DNA of 64,000 nucleotides from Pseudoalteromonas piscicida (GTDB taxonomy: Bacteria; Pseudomonadota; Gammaproteobacteria; Enterobacterales; Alteromonadaceae): the NCBI RefSeq assembly GCF_002208135.1, contig NZ_CP021646.1:3998001-4062000 (forward strand). The letters run 5' to 3'. The notes under the pieces are model-generated. The model was not told the DNA's origin, did no database searches, and was given only the letters and a program-made list of their open reading frames with translations. Below, in pieces: positions 37,775 to 48,899 of the stretch; position 1 is the stretch's first letter; each line of letters begins with the position of its first letter. The translations under genes and the position numbers were made by a program.

Positions 37775-38821
37775 TTAAAATTCAGGTCTTGAATAAAGGT
37801 CAGCCATGGCTACACGTACTTTTCTTGGGCCTGTAAATGCCTCCCTTCCGTGAACGGAGAGCACATTATCAATAAGTAGTACATCCCCTTTTTGCCAATC
37901 AAACATTTTCTTTTCTTTTAAATATGCTTCTTTCAAGTGTCTCGCTACATCATCTGGGATCCTTGTACCGTCACCGTACAAGGTATCAAATGGTAACCCT
38001 TCTTCACCCACTTGACTTAACATGCTTTCAAGTACAAATGGTGGTAAATTTGCACGATGCCAGAAGGCGATGTGATTGAACCAACATTCTTCATTAGTCT
38101 GCGGGTGAATAATAGTGGCAGAACGAGTTTGGCTAGTGAAGAGGCCGTCGTCTTCTTTCCATCGAAAGTCAATTTGATTCACACGGCAGTACTCTTCAAC
38201 TTCACTTTTAGAACGTCCAGCAAAAGCATCTTTCCAGTCATATGCCAAATACTTTCCATAATTTCGATGCAGTGTCCAGCCAACTTTTCTAAACTTATCT
38301 AATACATCTGGGTCTATATGTTGCAATATGCGCTTGCTGCAACCTATCGGAGTCGCTCCCCCAGTGATCGGCTCTTCTTCACAGAAGAACCATACTTTCA
38401 AAGCGAATGAAATTGACGCCGTATTTTCATTGTGTAACGCGATAGTTTCATCATCTGGGTATAGTGTTGAAGTAAACACATTATTCGCGATCGTCTTTCT
38501 TGGTGAAGAACGCTCTACATATTCAATTAATTGATACTGTGAGTCTCGAACATATTCAACAAACTCCTTATCGCCATAAACATCAAAGCCTCTAAACAAT
38601 ATTGCGCCATGCTGTAAAAGCTTTTGATCAATAAAACTTTGGTTCGTACGAGTCCAATCTTTAAGGCTAACGCCAGGAACCTGGGGGGTGATTAACAGTG
38701 CATAAGAATCACCTTGAAACAGTTCAGTGCAAGCCACTAGATCTAAACTAGAAATAGGAGCTTGACGACTTCTTGTTATTGTTCTTTTTGCCTTCTTAGG
38801 GCTACTTTTTAATTCAATCAT
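37775..38821 (-). CDS. TauD/SyrP-like Fe(II)/2-oxoglutarate-dependent dioxygenase
   Basis: This 348-residue protein belongs to the TauD/TfdA family. The iron ligands are visible as LHNENT at about residue 129 and VHGRE at about 324, with the family's GAILFRGF segment near the N-terminus. SyrP-like relatives hydroxylate the beta-carbon of amino acids tethered to NRPS carriers. The gene sits between a synthetase ending in a condensation domain and one starting with a degenerate condensation (interface) domain, which fits an interface-recruited hydroxylase acting on the second residue. The start is ATG at 38821, 14 bases after the upstream stop; a TTG two codons earlier is also possible. The substrate residue is not assignable because the partner A domain has an unfamiliar code. 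Confidence 0.9.
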   Translation of the reverse strand: MIELKSSPKKAKRTITRSRQAPISSLDLVACTELFQGDSYALLITPQVPGVSLKDWTRTNQSFIDQKLLQHGAILFRGFDVYGDKEFVEYVRDSQYQLIEYVERSSPRKTIANNVFTSTLYPDDETIALHNENTASISFALKVWFFCEEEPITGGATPIGCSKRILQHIDPDVLDKFRKVGWTLHRNYGKYLAYDWKDAFAGRSKSEVEEYCRVNQIDFRWKEDDGLFTSQTRSATIIHPQTNEECWFNHIAFWHRANLPPFVLESMLSQVGEEGLPFDTLYGDGTRIPDDVARHLKEAYLKEKKMFDWQKGDVLLIDNVLSVHGREAFTGPRKVRVAMADLYSRPEF

Positions 38822-38835
38822 ATACAATTTCTCTA

Positions 38836-41800
38836 CTAAATATTACTAGGTTCGCGTCTAGAAATTCCCGTTCTAATGACTCGTTTTCGGCTTGTTGCTG
38901 AGCGCAGATTCCGTTTACGCTCATCTAGATTTTGCAATACTTCTGTCACTGATGTGTCAGGCTGATCGCATATCAATTCTGCAAGATAATGAATATCATC
39001 AAGTAAGTTTGTAATCGCTACTCGAGAAAAGCGACGAACGTCGTAACAGAAATAAAGCTGTATATTATCTCGTGGTATTACTATCAGTGTTAATGCTGCC
39101 GGACTTTCACCATGGTGTTCAATATCCTGAAGATCTATCAACGTAGACTGCTCAAGTGTTTTATTATCGATTGGATAATTATTAACGTTCAACAGAATTT
39201 CAAATAACTGTGAGCTACTAAAGTTAGTCAATTTATATAGCCTATCTTGCTCAATATCTAAATGACCATTTTTACTGCTTTGCTCACTTTTTTGCTTCTG
39301 CAACAGGGAGTTTATTGTCTCACCTATCTCTAGTCGTTGCCTAACTGGCAGAGACTTAACAAATAGACCCGCCAACTGTTCAATCCCTTTAACTTCAGCA
39401 GGTCGACCTGAGTATGTTTCGCCATACATGATATCCTTACTGCCACTATGACTGGCAATGAGTAAAGTGTACAGGGTGTGCATAAAGTGATTGAGTGTTA
39501 ACTTTTCCTTCGTCAAGAAGCGATATATTTTTTCACTTTGAGAAAGTGAGAAATCTTTAGAAAAGTTCTCTTTTTCTTCAAGAGTTTCATCTAATTTAGG
39601 GTCATTGTACCTATCAGCGAGCAGTGTTGTTGCCGTGGAAATGCCTTTCAGATAATTAGACCAAAAACGCTCTGTTTCCTTCTCTGTAGATGTATTCGTA
39701 AGTTTAAACTCAACGTAATCTTCTAGCTTTGCAGCAGCAGGCAACTCCTGCACTTCTCGGCCAAGGCGCTGCTCATATATAGTAAGCACCTCTTTGATAA
39801 TGTTAGCCATAGACCAGCCATCAAGAATACTATGGTGGAAATTCCAGACAAATACAAATGATGAATCACTCATTTTGTATAAATGGTATTGGCTCAAAGG
39901 CGCATCACCTAAATTAAACCCTTTTTGTCTTTGCGCGCTTAATTCATTTGCAAGATAGGTAACTTTCGTAGACGCATCCAAGTGAGTATAGTCATACTCC
40001 ACCATTGAGAATGGTTGATCCTCATATACAACAAGTAATGGGTTTGCACAGTTTTTATAGACAAAACCCGACCTCAGTATCTGGTGTCTCTCAATGACCT
40101 CTTCCCATGCTTCTGTCCAATATTGTGCATTCAGTTTCTTTGTAAAATTAAACTTAACCTGCTCAAAGTATAAACTCTTACTCGTAGATGACAGGCAATG
40201 AAATAAAATAGACTCTTGCGTTTCAGTCGTCGGCAATATATTGCTAATTTTATTATTAGTGCTTAGCTTTAAATCCTGTATTAGTGAATTAAACTTATGC
40301 TCAGACAGATCAATCAACGGGAAATCGCTCTGCGTATAAAAACGCGTATCTTGATCTAGACAAACACGAGTAAACTGCTGTAACTGAGTGTGAATATCGT
40401 TTACCAACTGTCTAGCAGTTGTTTCACTCAATGTTAATTCATCATAAAGTAACTCAATACACAACTGACCGCCTTGTACCCTAGACAGCACTTCTATTGG
40501 GTATAGCCTCTTGTCGGCAAGATTTCTATCACCTTCCTCAACAAGCTGCACGTTATTAAACGCATCACTTTGTTGCAGTGAGTAATCCAGCTGACCAAGA
40601 TAATTAAATAAAATGTTAGCGCGATGATTTTGTTGCATGTCATTAACTAGATAATTAATCACAGAGTAATTAAATCCAGCTTCAGGCACGCTTCTTAATC
40701 GTTCCTTCGTCTCTATTACCGTTTGCTCTAGCGCACTAGGATCAGAGATACTTAAACTGAATGGATAAATGCTTGTGAACCAGCCTATTGTGCGACTTAA
40801 ATCGATACGTTCATTGAGACTAGCGCGACCATGTCCTTCTAAATCAATCATAAAGTCTGAACCACCGGACCATGAATGTAATGCAAGCCCAAGTGCGCCA
40901 AGCAATATATCTTGCATCTCTGTGTTGAAAACGTCCTTTGCTTTTTTGAGCAATGTTTGCGTTTCACTTTGTCCTAACTCAACCGTAACTTTCTTCTGCT
41001 CTTCATAGGTTGCTTGCATTTCGGAGCCAAGTGGTAAAGCAGTGTAGTGCTTATCAATAACACCTTGCCAATATGGGATCTCTTTGGCAACCGAGTCTAA
41101 GTCACTGTAAGCGTGTAATTCCGCTGCCCACTGAAAATAAGAGGTCGTATTTTTTCGTTCCGACACTATGTTATTGACACGATCTAAGATTGCATGAGAA
41201 AAGTCATCAATCAGGATGCGCCATGAAACAGCATCTACGATTAAATGATGAATAGTAATAAAAATATAATCAGGAGCATCTGGTGAACAAATATAACTTG
41301 CAGCAACAGTATTACCTGTCTCAATATTTAAGCTACTTTGCAATTTAGCTTCAAGACTTCTGGCCTCCTGTGTAGAGTCAACAATGCTATATTCTAAAGA
41401 AGCCAGCGCTTTTTCATCAAGGAGGTGTTGAGCGCCACCAGAAAACCCTGTTTTGAATATGCGATGTGCTTGCATCAGCTGTCCAAATGCGTCTTGATAT
41501 ACCTCTGTTGAGACCCCTCTTTCACTTCTAGTCTTAGTGACTGTGTCCAACGAGAATGGTCAACCAAATCCAACGAGAAAAACCACTTTTGAATGGCTGT
41601 GAGTGGAGCACTACGGGATTCTGTTTCACATTCTATTAAGACCTCACTTTCCTTATCACCTACTACCGCTTGCATTTCAATCGTTGGGTGCTTGAAAATA
41701 TCATTTGGTGTAAGTGATAGGCCAGCCAATTTAGCCTGAGAAGACAGTTGAATAGCCAAGATTGAATCACCACCCAAAGAGAAAAAGCTATCATTTTTTG

Positions 41801-44800
41801 AAATTTTCTCTTTCGGCACGCTCAACAGTCTGGCCCAAATATCCAGTAACTCAAGCTCCAATGGCGTGACTGGTACAGTAGCAGACTGAACATCATTGGC
41901 ATGATGATAAATAGGTTTAGGCAATGCGCTTTTATTTAACTTGCCATTGGCAGTAAGTGGTAGGTTATCGAGCATCATGATTGATGCAGGAACCATATAA
42001 TCCGGTAGATGCGTTTTCAGATGTGTAAATACACCTTTAGAGTCAACCCCTTGTTCTGCCACGACATAACCAACAAGCTTTTTGCTTTCGTCATGTGTCA
42101 CGCACAAAACAGCAGCTTCCTTCACACCATCTAGCGCTTGAATACAGCCTTCAATTTCTCCTAATTCTATTCTAAAGCCGCGTACTTTGACCTGATCGTC
42201 TGCACGAGACACATAACAAAGTTCACCATCATGTCGCAAGTACGCTAAATCTCCTGACTTGTATACTGGTAAACTTTGTTGACCAGGGAACTGGTGATTA
42301 AAGAATCGCTCACTCGTCAGTGTTTCATTATTTAAGTAACCTTTTGCGACACAATCCCCAGTGAGGTACATCTCCCCGATCACCCCAAAAGGCTGTATTT
42401 GCATACTGTCATTACAGATGTAAATCCCAATATCACCCAAAGGCTGGCCGATTAAGTTACCTGTAGATTTTAATGCGGAAGCTCCAATTTCTTTAAAAGT
42501 AGAGTGGACGCAAGTTTCTGTAATGCCATACATGTTTATTAGTTTGGTTTGAGAGTTTGAGTTTGCTTCGAACCAAGGTTGTAATTTCTGTAGCTCTAAT
42601 TTTTCTCCTCCAAAAACCACGTAACGGAGTTCATGATGATAACTTTCGAGCCCTTCAACAGCCATGAAAGGATAAAAAGCCGATGGCGTTTGAGAAAGTA
42701 CAGTTACCCCATAGTGTTGCACTAAATTACGCATTGCAAAGGAGTCTCGAGCAATCTCAAGCGGCATCACTATTAATTTAGCTCCTGTAAACAAGGCTCC
42801 CCACATTTCCCACACTGAGACGTCAAAGCTATAAGAGTGGAATAAAGTCCATACATCCTGATCTGAAAAAGAGTAGAGTTCACAAGCTGAGTCGATAAGT
42901 CTCATGACATTATTATGCGTTACCATCACGCCTTTAGGCTTACCGGTAGAGCCAGATGTATAAATTACATAAGCTAATGCATTACTCTCAATATCAACTT
43001 GTAAGTTTTGGCTACTATACTCTGCCAATTTTTGTGACTCAGCACTTGCATCAATAATGAATTTTTTACCATCAAATATCGTATGTTCTGTATTAGATTC
43101 ACAAATCATAAAATCAACTTGAGCATCTAATAATATCCCCTCCAAACGAGATGATGGATTAGTCGTATTGAGCGGGACATAAGCAGCTCCAGCTTTTAAT
43201 ACCGCAAGAATAGCAACAACGGTATTAATATTTCTATCAATCAACAGCGCAATCTTATCTCCAGCTCGAATGCCTTGCGCTTGCAAGTGGCGAGCGAGCT
43301 GGTTCGCTCGCTTATTGAGCTCAAGATACGTGAGTTTATCGCCATTTGTTGACTCTACAGCAATTTGCTCAGCACCCCTTTCTACTTGTGCTTCAAATAA
43401 AGATTGAATGGTATTTGATGCGTTGTTGAAGCGTGTACGAGGAGCCAGCATAGCTGCCACTTTATGCTCCTGTGATTCACTTAGTATAGCGACTTTATCT
43501 AAGGTCTCATGCTGGTTTTGTATTACTGCAAATAGCAACTCTTTAATACTGTTGAGCATATTCTCAGCTGTCGCACGCTCAAATAACGAAGTGTTATAGT
43601 TAATTTCTAATTTTATGCTCTGATCGAATTCTGTTGCTTCTAACATTAAGTCAAACTGAGCAGTCGACTTATCGCTTTGTACCGGGATCAGTCTTTCATT
43701 TTCACTCAAGGCAAGTGCGCCACTATTATTGAGCAGTATATCAAGTACTTCATAGTCTTTTGCATCAGTTGTTTGGTACACAAACATGGTTTGAAACAAG
43801 GGTGCAAAGTTTTCAAGCCGAGTACTTAAGGTACTATTTACAATATGTTCAAACGGTACCTGACTATTTGCCATTGCAGACAATAGGTTTTGTTTTATAT
43901 CTGTGAGTAGCTGTTGGAAAGTCAGATCTTGACTTAAACTGCTTCGAATAGGAAGAGGGTTAACAAAATACCCAACTGTTGAGTTAAAACAGCTAAGGTG
44001 CCTGCCCATACTCGGAGTGCCAACTACAATGTCATCTTGACCCGTATATCTATATAGGAAAAGAAAATAAATGGATAGAAGCAGCTGGTTCATCGTGATG
44101 TTATTACTAGCGGCAAACTGCTTAACTGCGTCTTTTTCATCGCTATTTAACAGCAGTGAGGCAACTTCACCATCATAACGATATGACTTAGGGCGAGCAA
44201 AATCTGTAACTAGCTCTAGGTTAGGGTTTACGTTACTTAATCTATCTTGCCAAAATTCGTGTTGCGCTTGATACGGTTCAGAGCGCTCCACTTTGCTTTG
44301 CCACAGTGTAAAGTCAACATAAGAAAATGCATTCGCTTGTTCATGCGCCTCTAGTGTATTAGCTGCATAAAAGCGCTTAAAGTCTTCGATTAAGATCATC
44401 ATTGAGTGCATATCCGTCACAATGTGATGAAGTGTAATCGCTAAATAATTGTCTTCACTGGAACTGATAAGTTCAATTCTAATTAAAGGGCCATTCTCCA
44501 AATCAAAATGATACGAAGCGGCTTGCCGTAATGCGTCCTCTATTGCAACAGAGTTATTACAGTGTTTGTGCGTAAAATATTCACCTAGATCAGAAGAAAT
44601 CTTTTGATTTAGGATGCCATCAGCAAATTGAAATTGCGTACGTAATGCTGCATGTTTGGCAATCACCTTATCCCAAGCACACCTTATCCGATTAATATCA
44701 AAGCTAGATGACTCCAACTTAAAGGCATAGTGGATATTGTAGGCTGTTTGTAATGGCTCTCTTTGATGTAGCGACCATAAAGACCTTTGATTTGCGCTTG

Positions 44801-46895
44801 CGGGATAGAGCTTACCTTCAATGATCTGTTGAGGTTCAATGGATTGCCCAGTTTCAACGTTATTTAATTTTAATAAAATGGTATCAATTAAGTCTTTGAC
44901 CTTAGCAACTGCGAGCAACTCTGCAAGTGGCAAAGAGACTGAAAGTGTTTTTTCTAATCTGGCTTGTAATTGTGACGCTCGCAGTGAATTCATCACTAAT
45001 GATAACAAAGAACTATCGTAACTAATTTTATCAATAGGCTGTTTAGTAACGGATGATATCTCAGCCTGTAAGTATTCAAATAGCGTAGTGCGCTGTACAG
45101 CGTTATCTTGTATCTGACAAGTTAATTCACGATTATCAACCAATTCACTTGGCTCGTCCCTAAATGTTACACCATGGTACTCTCCAAGATCTCCATTTAA
45201 GAATGACTCTTTTGTAGCTTGCCTTTTGACTTTGCCACTGGAAGTTTTTAACAACTTACCTTTGCGTACAAGCTTGATACTATAAATATCCAGCCCTATA
45301 CGCGTACTGATAGCCTCACTTATTTTGTGAATTATCGAATCTAATTCTTCTTTGATATCTTTGCTTGGCCGTAACTCTTGAACAAGCACTAACTTTTCAG
45401 TTGCTTCATCTTCTATTGAAAATGCAGCAGCATTTCCAAGTGGTAATCCCTCTATCGCTTGCTCTGCGACAAACTCTATATCTTGTGGGTAGTAATTAGT
45501 TCCGTTAATGATGATGGTATCTTTTATTCTACCTGCGATATATATTTCACCATTGTAGATAAAACCTAAGTCACCTGTTCTTAGATATTTTTCGTCGCTC
45601 CCCTTAGGCTGTGCACCGAATGTCTTTGCAGTCTCTTCCTCTCGACCCCAATAACCTAACGCAACACTACTACCACTAGCCCAGATTTCACCAACTTGAT
45701 TGTCAGGTAAGATTTCAAATGTTGCTGGATCAACAATGATAGCGCGATGGTCTGTATAAGTTTGACCACACCCCAAAAGAGTTGTCGAGTTTACTTTTGT
45801 TTCACCAGTATCTAAAGCCTTCGCAATTCCCGCGCCAAGGGACTCTGTACAAAAATGTGTTGTTACTGCAGAATTAGCGCGTAGAGGTGCACTTAAGAAT
45901 ACGGTGATTTCAGCCATCCCATAACTGGGATAGTAAGCTTCTTTTGAAAAGTGTGCTAATTTGAATTTATCGTGAAACTTCTCAAATGTCTTCGCCCTGA
46001 TAGGCTCCCCCGCATTGAATGCAACTTGCCAACTACTGAGGTCTAGCTGAGATACCTGCTCATCAGTAATATGCTTACAACAATGATCAAAAGAGAAGTT
46101 TGGACCACCACATATCGTTCCTTTATATTCATCAATGGCGGACAACCACGTAAGTGGGTTTCTAATAAAGTCAGAAGGAGACATAATGACTGACTGGGCA
46201 CCGATATATGCGGGCAGGAATAGCGTATTTACTAATCCTAAGTCATGAAAAAGAGGCAACCAATTTACAAAAACATCTTTTTCACTGCTATCACTCGCTG
46301 CGATTAACGCATCTAAGTTTGCCGCAATGTTTCCATAGGTAATAATTGCTCCCTTAGGGATCCCTGTAGAACCTGAGGTATACTGTAGATATGAAATATC
46401 GTCAGTATCAATCTTGGTGTCGACTTCTATCGCATCACCATCCAACAGTTCTTCAAACGTTAAGATATTACTGTGAAAATCATAGCTGCTACTATCAAAG
46501 TAAGCTTTTGTATTTTCTAGGTTATCGCTCAATGTTATTATGATGGTTGAATTACAGTTATCAACAACAGCATCTATTCTAGAGTGCTTATCTTTTGCTC
46601 TAGCAGGATAAAGAGGTACTGATACTAAGCCAGCAAACATACAAGCATACATCGAGATAATATATGCCGCTCCATTAGGAAGTAGAAGCGCAACTCTATC
46701 GCCTTTATTTCCGTTATCTAAGAGCTGCTTGGCCATTACTCTCGCTTGATGCTCCAACTCTTTAAAAGTAATTTCTACTTCACCTTGCGCTTCGATAAAC
46801 GTGAAAGCCACCTTATCAGGATTATTTTGACTATTCTCGATCAACTTTATTAGCACTTTGGGAAGTAGTTTATTCTGTTGTTCAATCAACTTCAT
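38836..46895 (-). CDS. Lipopeptide-initiating NRPS, FAAL-ACP-C-A-T-E-C
   Basis: This is about 2686 residues once one base is restored at 41514-41517. Residues 1-575 form a fatty acyl-AMP ligase (YTSGSTGIPKG, LPLFHDLGL, PSYGMAE, NYYPQDIE). An acyl carrier follows (Ser in VMNSLRAS, about 637). A starter-type condensation domain comes next with HHIVTDM, where Met replaces the usual Gly (about 824). Then come A (1312), T (GGDSI, 1708), E (HHLIVDAVSW, EGHGR, NYLGQ; about 1881) and a DCL condensation domain (HHSILDGWS, 2354). The A code by eye is D-V-W-S-V-G-M-V-H, not confidently assignable. The protein should activate a fatty acid, acylate the first amino acid and epimerise it. Its final C domain has no A domain of its own and must serve the next protein. 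AGAGGA lies immediately before the ATG. Confidence 0.92.
41514..41517. other. Apparent one-base deletion in C4 run (frameshift site)
   Basis: In the N-terminal part of the epimerase domain the sense strand has four G. Five G join LRLEVKEG directly to VSTEVYQDAFGQ and reconnect the two open frames. Confidence 0.85.
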
Positions 46896-47009
46896 TTCCT
46901 CTTAACTCTATGACAATCTTAGTATTAAAGCGTAGGTTGTAATTCTTTTGTTACACTTTAAACACTACTCATTGACAAATAATGATTAATTAAATTTGTA
47001 TGTGATATA

Positions 47010-47027
47010 GCACTCCCCAATGAGTGC
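47010..47027 (-). terminator. Short hairpin between astB-like gene and first NRPS gene
   Basis: A perfect 6-bp stem (GCACTC / GAGTGC) with a six-base loop lies just after the astB-like stop. No clear U tract follows on the minus strand, so it is at best a weak or partial terminator, or an mRNA processing or stability element within the operon. The rest of the 141-base gap is AT-rich and shows only the ribosome binding site of the NRPS gene. Confidence 0.3.
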
Positions 47028-47036
47028 CATGTCTTT

Positions 47037-48368
47037 TTATATTTCGCTCTGCTGAAAAAAATAAAGCGAGTTTAAATCTAAAATTTGCGACAGGTTATCC
47101 AATGCTTCACAGCTTTCTACATATAGATTAGGGTCAGCTAAATCTTCTACACGAAGCTGATCTCTATAGTATTTTTCAATCCACTGACGAAGCTGTGCAT
47201 ACAGTTCAGGTGTCAGGATAACCCCTGAGTGCACCGCCGCGAGCTCTCTTTCTGTTAGCTGTACACGTAAACGTAGACAAGCTGGCCCACCTCCATTTAA
47301 CATGCTTTGCCTAAGATCGACATAATGTATCGACTTCACAGGGTTATCAGAGGTGATAATGCTATCCAAAAATTGTTTAACTGTTGGTTCCATACTGCAT
47401 TCAATCGGAGCGATTAATACCATATGTTCACTATTTATAGAAATAAGCTGAGAATTAAACATGTACGTTTTCAAAGCCAAGTCTAGGCTGATCACTTCTG
47501 AAGGTACACAGATAGGGTAAAAGTTTGACCTACCCCCAAAATATTCGGCTATCTTTGCTGTCAATTCATCATGGTGTATATAAGCCATTTCATGATAGAG
47601 AAAAACATTTTTATTATTTACAGCAATAGTATCGTTGTGGAAAAAGCCTTTTGACACAACTTCAGGGTTTTGCATTAGGTGGATGGTTGTATCTGAGTTT
47701 AACTGATGTAATCTCACGATACTTTCATGCGCTTGACGCGACTGTCTACTTTCATTCTCCGCAAGTGTTGCACATTGATTATGAACGAATACGTTAAAAC
47801 CTGCGTCACCATACTCATTGCAAAATCGCAGTTGGTTTGCAGCGCCTTCATCTTTAAATAACTCAGCAGGAGGCAATGCAGGATGATGCACGAATTTATC
47901 ACTATCTTTAAAAATTTTCTTTAGTGCTAACTCTGTACCTTCCACTTCTAAACTCCGATGAAACTTAGATGTAAGGTTAGCAGCCGTAATATGTAGTTTG
48001 CCATCACTCGTGTCAGAGCTGGGAGAAATTGTAGCGCTATTAGCGGCCCACATTGATGACGATGAATAACACAAGCTCAGTAGATGCGGCTCTACTTTGG
48101 AAACTTTATCAATGATATAGCGCTCACTTCCCGTAAAGCCACACCGTCTTAGCATGCTAATATCAGGCCTCACCTGAGGCGGAAGTATCCCTTGTGTTAA
48201 ACCACTATCCATCAACAACTTCATTTTTTCTAACCCTTGTAAGGCAGCTAACTTTGGGTTGGATATGCGTCCTTTGTTAAATTGTGAAGCGCGATTTCCT
48301 GATGATAAACCCGAAAAGTTGTGACTTGGGCCGACCAAGCCGTCAAAATTTACTTCTATTGTTTTCAT
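47037..48368 (-). CDS. Succinylarginine dihydrolase (AstB) homologue in NRPS operon
   Basis: This 443-residue protein is full length for AstB and can be aligned by eye with the E. coli enzyme from end to end (VNFDGLVGPSHNFSGL, ANLTSKFHRSLE, GGGPACLRLRV). The residues matching the catalytic Glu, His and Cys are present: DEGAAN, FFHND and PACLRL. AstB converts N2-succinylarginine to N2-succinylornithine, releasing ammonia and CO2, in arginine catabolism. No other ast gene is nearby. Its position as the gene just before the lipopeptide synthetases suggests a dedicated role, perhaps removing the guanidine of an arginine-derived precursor or residue. That role is inference. A good AGGA lies eight bases before the ATG. 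Confidence 0.9.
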   Translation of the reverse strand: MKTIEVNFDGLVGPSHNFSGLSSGNRASQFNKGRISNPKLAALQGLEKMKLLMDSGLTQGILPPQVRPDISMLRRCGFTGSERYIIDKVSKVEPHLLSLCYSSSSMWAANSATISPSSDTSDGKLHITAANLTSKFHRSLEVEGTELALKKIFKDSDKFVHHPALPPAELFKDEGAANQLRFCNEYGDAGFNVFVHNQCATLAENESRQSRQAHESIVRLHQLNSDTTIHLMQNPEVVSKGFFHNDTIAVNNKNVFLYHEMAYIHHDELTAKIAEYFGGRSNFYPICVPSEVISLDLALKTYMFNSQLISINSEHMVLIAPIECSMEPTVKQFLDSIITSDNPVKSIHYVDLRQSMLNGGGPACLRLRVQLTERELAAVHSGVILTPELYAQLRQWIEKYYRDQLRVEDLADPNLYVESCEALDNLSQILDLNSLYFFQQSEI

Positions 48369-48423
48369 TATTTTTCCTGTAAATAGTGAACTGATACAGC
48401 CTACTGTTCATTTTGTTACCGAC

Positions 48424-48648
48424 TTACTTAACCAAGTGATCTATCCGCAGACAGTGAAATTTTGTTAATAACACTGAAACCACTAAGGTTTCCTCGTCCG
48501 TGCACATAAAGCACAACTTTTCTTTTTGATTACGCTTAATACCTGCACTTTTGCTAACTATTGCCTCTTTGGTATCCAACTGTAGCGCTAGAGGCGTTAA
48601 ATTCACTTCCAATAGCCGAGTTATTGGCCCATGAATTTTCCTCGTCAT
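48424..48648 (-). CDS. Small ORF of unknown function upstream of astB-like gene
   Basis: The 74-codon frame sits between the candidate promoter and the astB-like gene, on the same strand and 55 bases upstream of it. There is no signal peptide. The segment GPITRLLE followed by a basic stretch and a hydrophobic strand faintly recalls the start of UbiC-like chorismate lyases, but it is much too short and I do not assign a function. The ribosome binding site is poor. It could be a real small protein, a truncated gene or a chance frame. Confidence 0.35.
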   Translation of the reverse strand: MTRKIHGPITRLLEVNLTPLALQLDTKEAIVSKSAGIKRNQKEKLCFMCTDEETLVVSVLLTKFHCLRIDHLVK

Positions 48649-48799
48649 CCCTAAAACTTTCTAACAAGGTAAATAATTAAGGTGAGCGATAAAAGCATTC
48701 AATTAGCTCATTCCTTACATAAACCTCAGGTCAGGTGCGAGATTTTATCTTTTTTGGCGTCAGCCTTAGTTTCTCAAATTTATTGCACATTAAATGAAA

Positions 48800-48829
48800 A
48801 TGATATGATGCGTCACCATGTTACGTGAA
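48800..48829 (-). promoter_or_regulatory. Candidate sigma70 promoter of the NRPS operon
   Basis: Reading the minus strand, TTCACG (48829-48824) and TATCAT (48805-48800) are separated by 18 bases, a fair -35/-10 match. It lies in the gap between the regulator gene and the first gene of the biosynthetic operon, and its -35 overlaps one of the paired TCACGT sites. Transcription would start near 48793, leaving a leader of about 145 bases to the small ORF. Confidence 0.4.
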
Positions 48830-48850
48830 CTACACATCTCACACGTGAGA
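48823..48850. promoter_or_regulatory. Candidate operator: two TCACGT sites 20 bp apart plus inverted repeat
   Basis: On the minus strand TCACGT occurs twice with a 20-bp offset, about two helical turns. The upstream copy is embedded in an inverted repeat TCTCAC-gt-GTGAGA (48837-48850). Paired direct sites next to or overlapping the -35 are typical of OmpR/CadC-type winged-helix activators, and a gene for such a regulator is adjacent. The lack of a U tract argues against a terminator. Confidence 0.4.
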
Positions 48851-48899
48851 CATTCATCTATCTTGTTCAGCAATTAACAAAAGAGGAAACCCGTACATA

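Noticed and set aside
5576..41550. Treating the split megasynthase genes as pseudogenes or as separate short proteins.
   Set aside because: Each break falls inside a conserved domain at a G/C run and is repaired by one base. The rest of each gene is under clear coding constraint.
48837..48850. TCTCAC/GTGAGA hairpin as the terminator of the regulator gene.
   Set aside because: There is no U tract on either strand and the stem is only six base pairs. A protein-binding site fits better.
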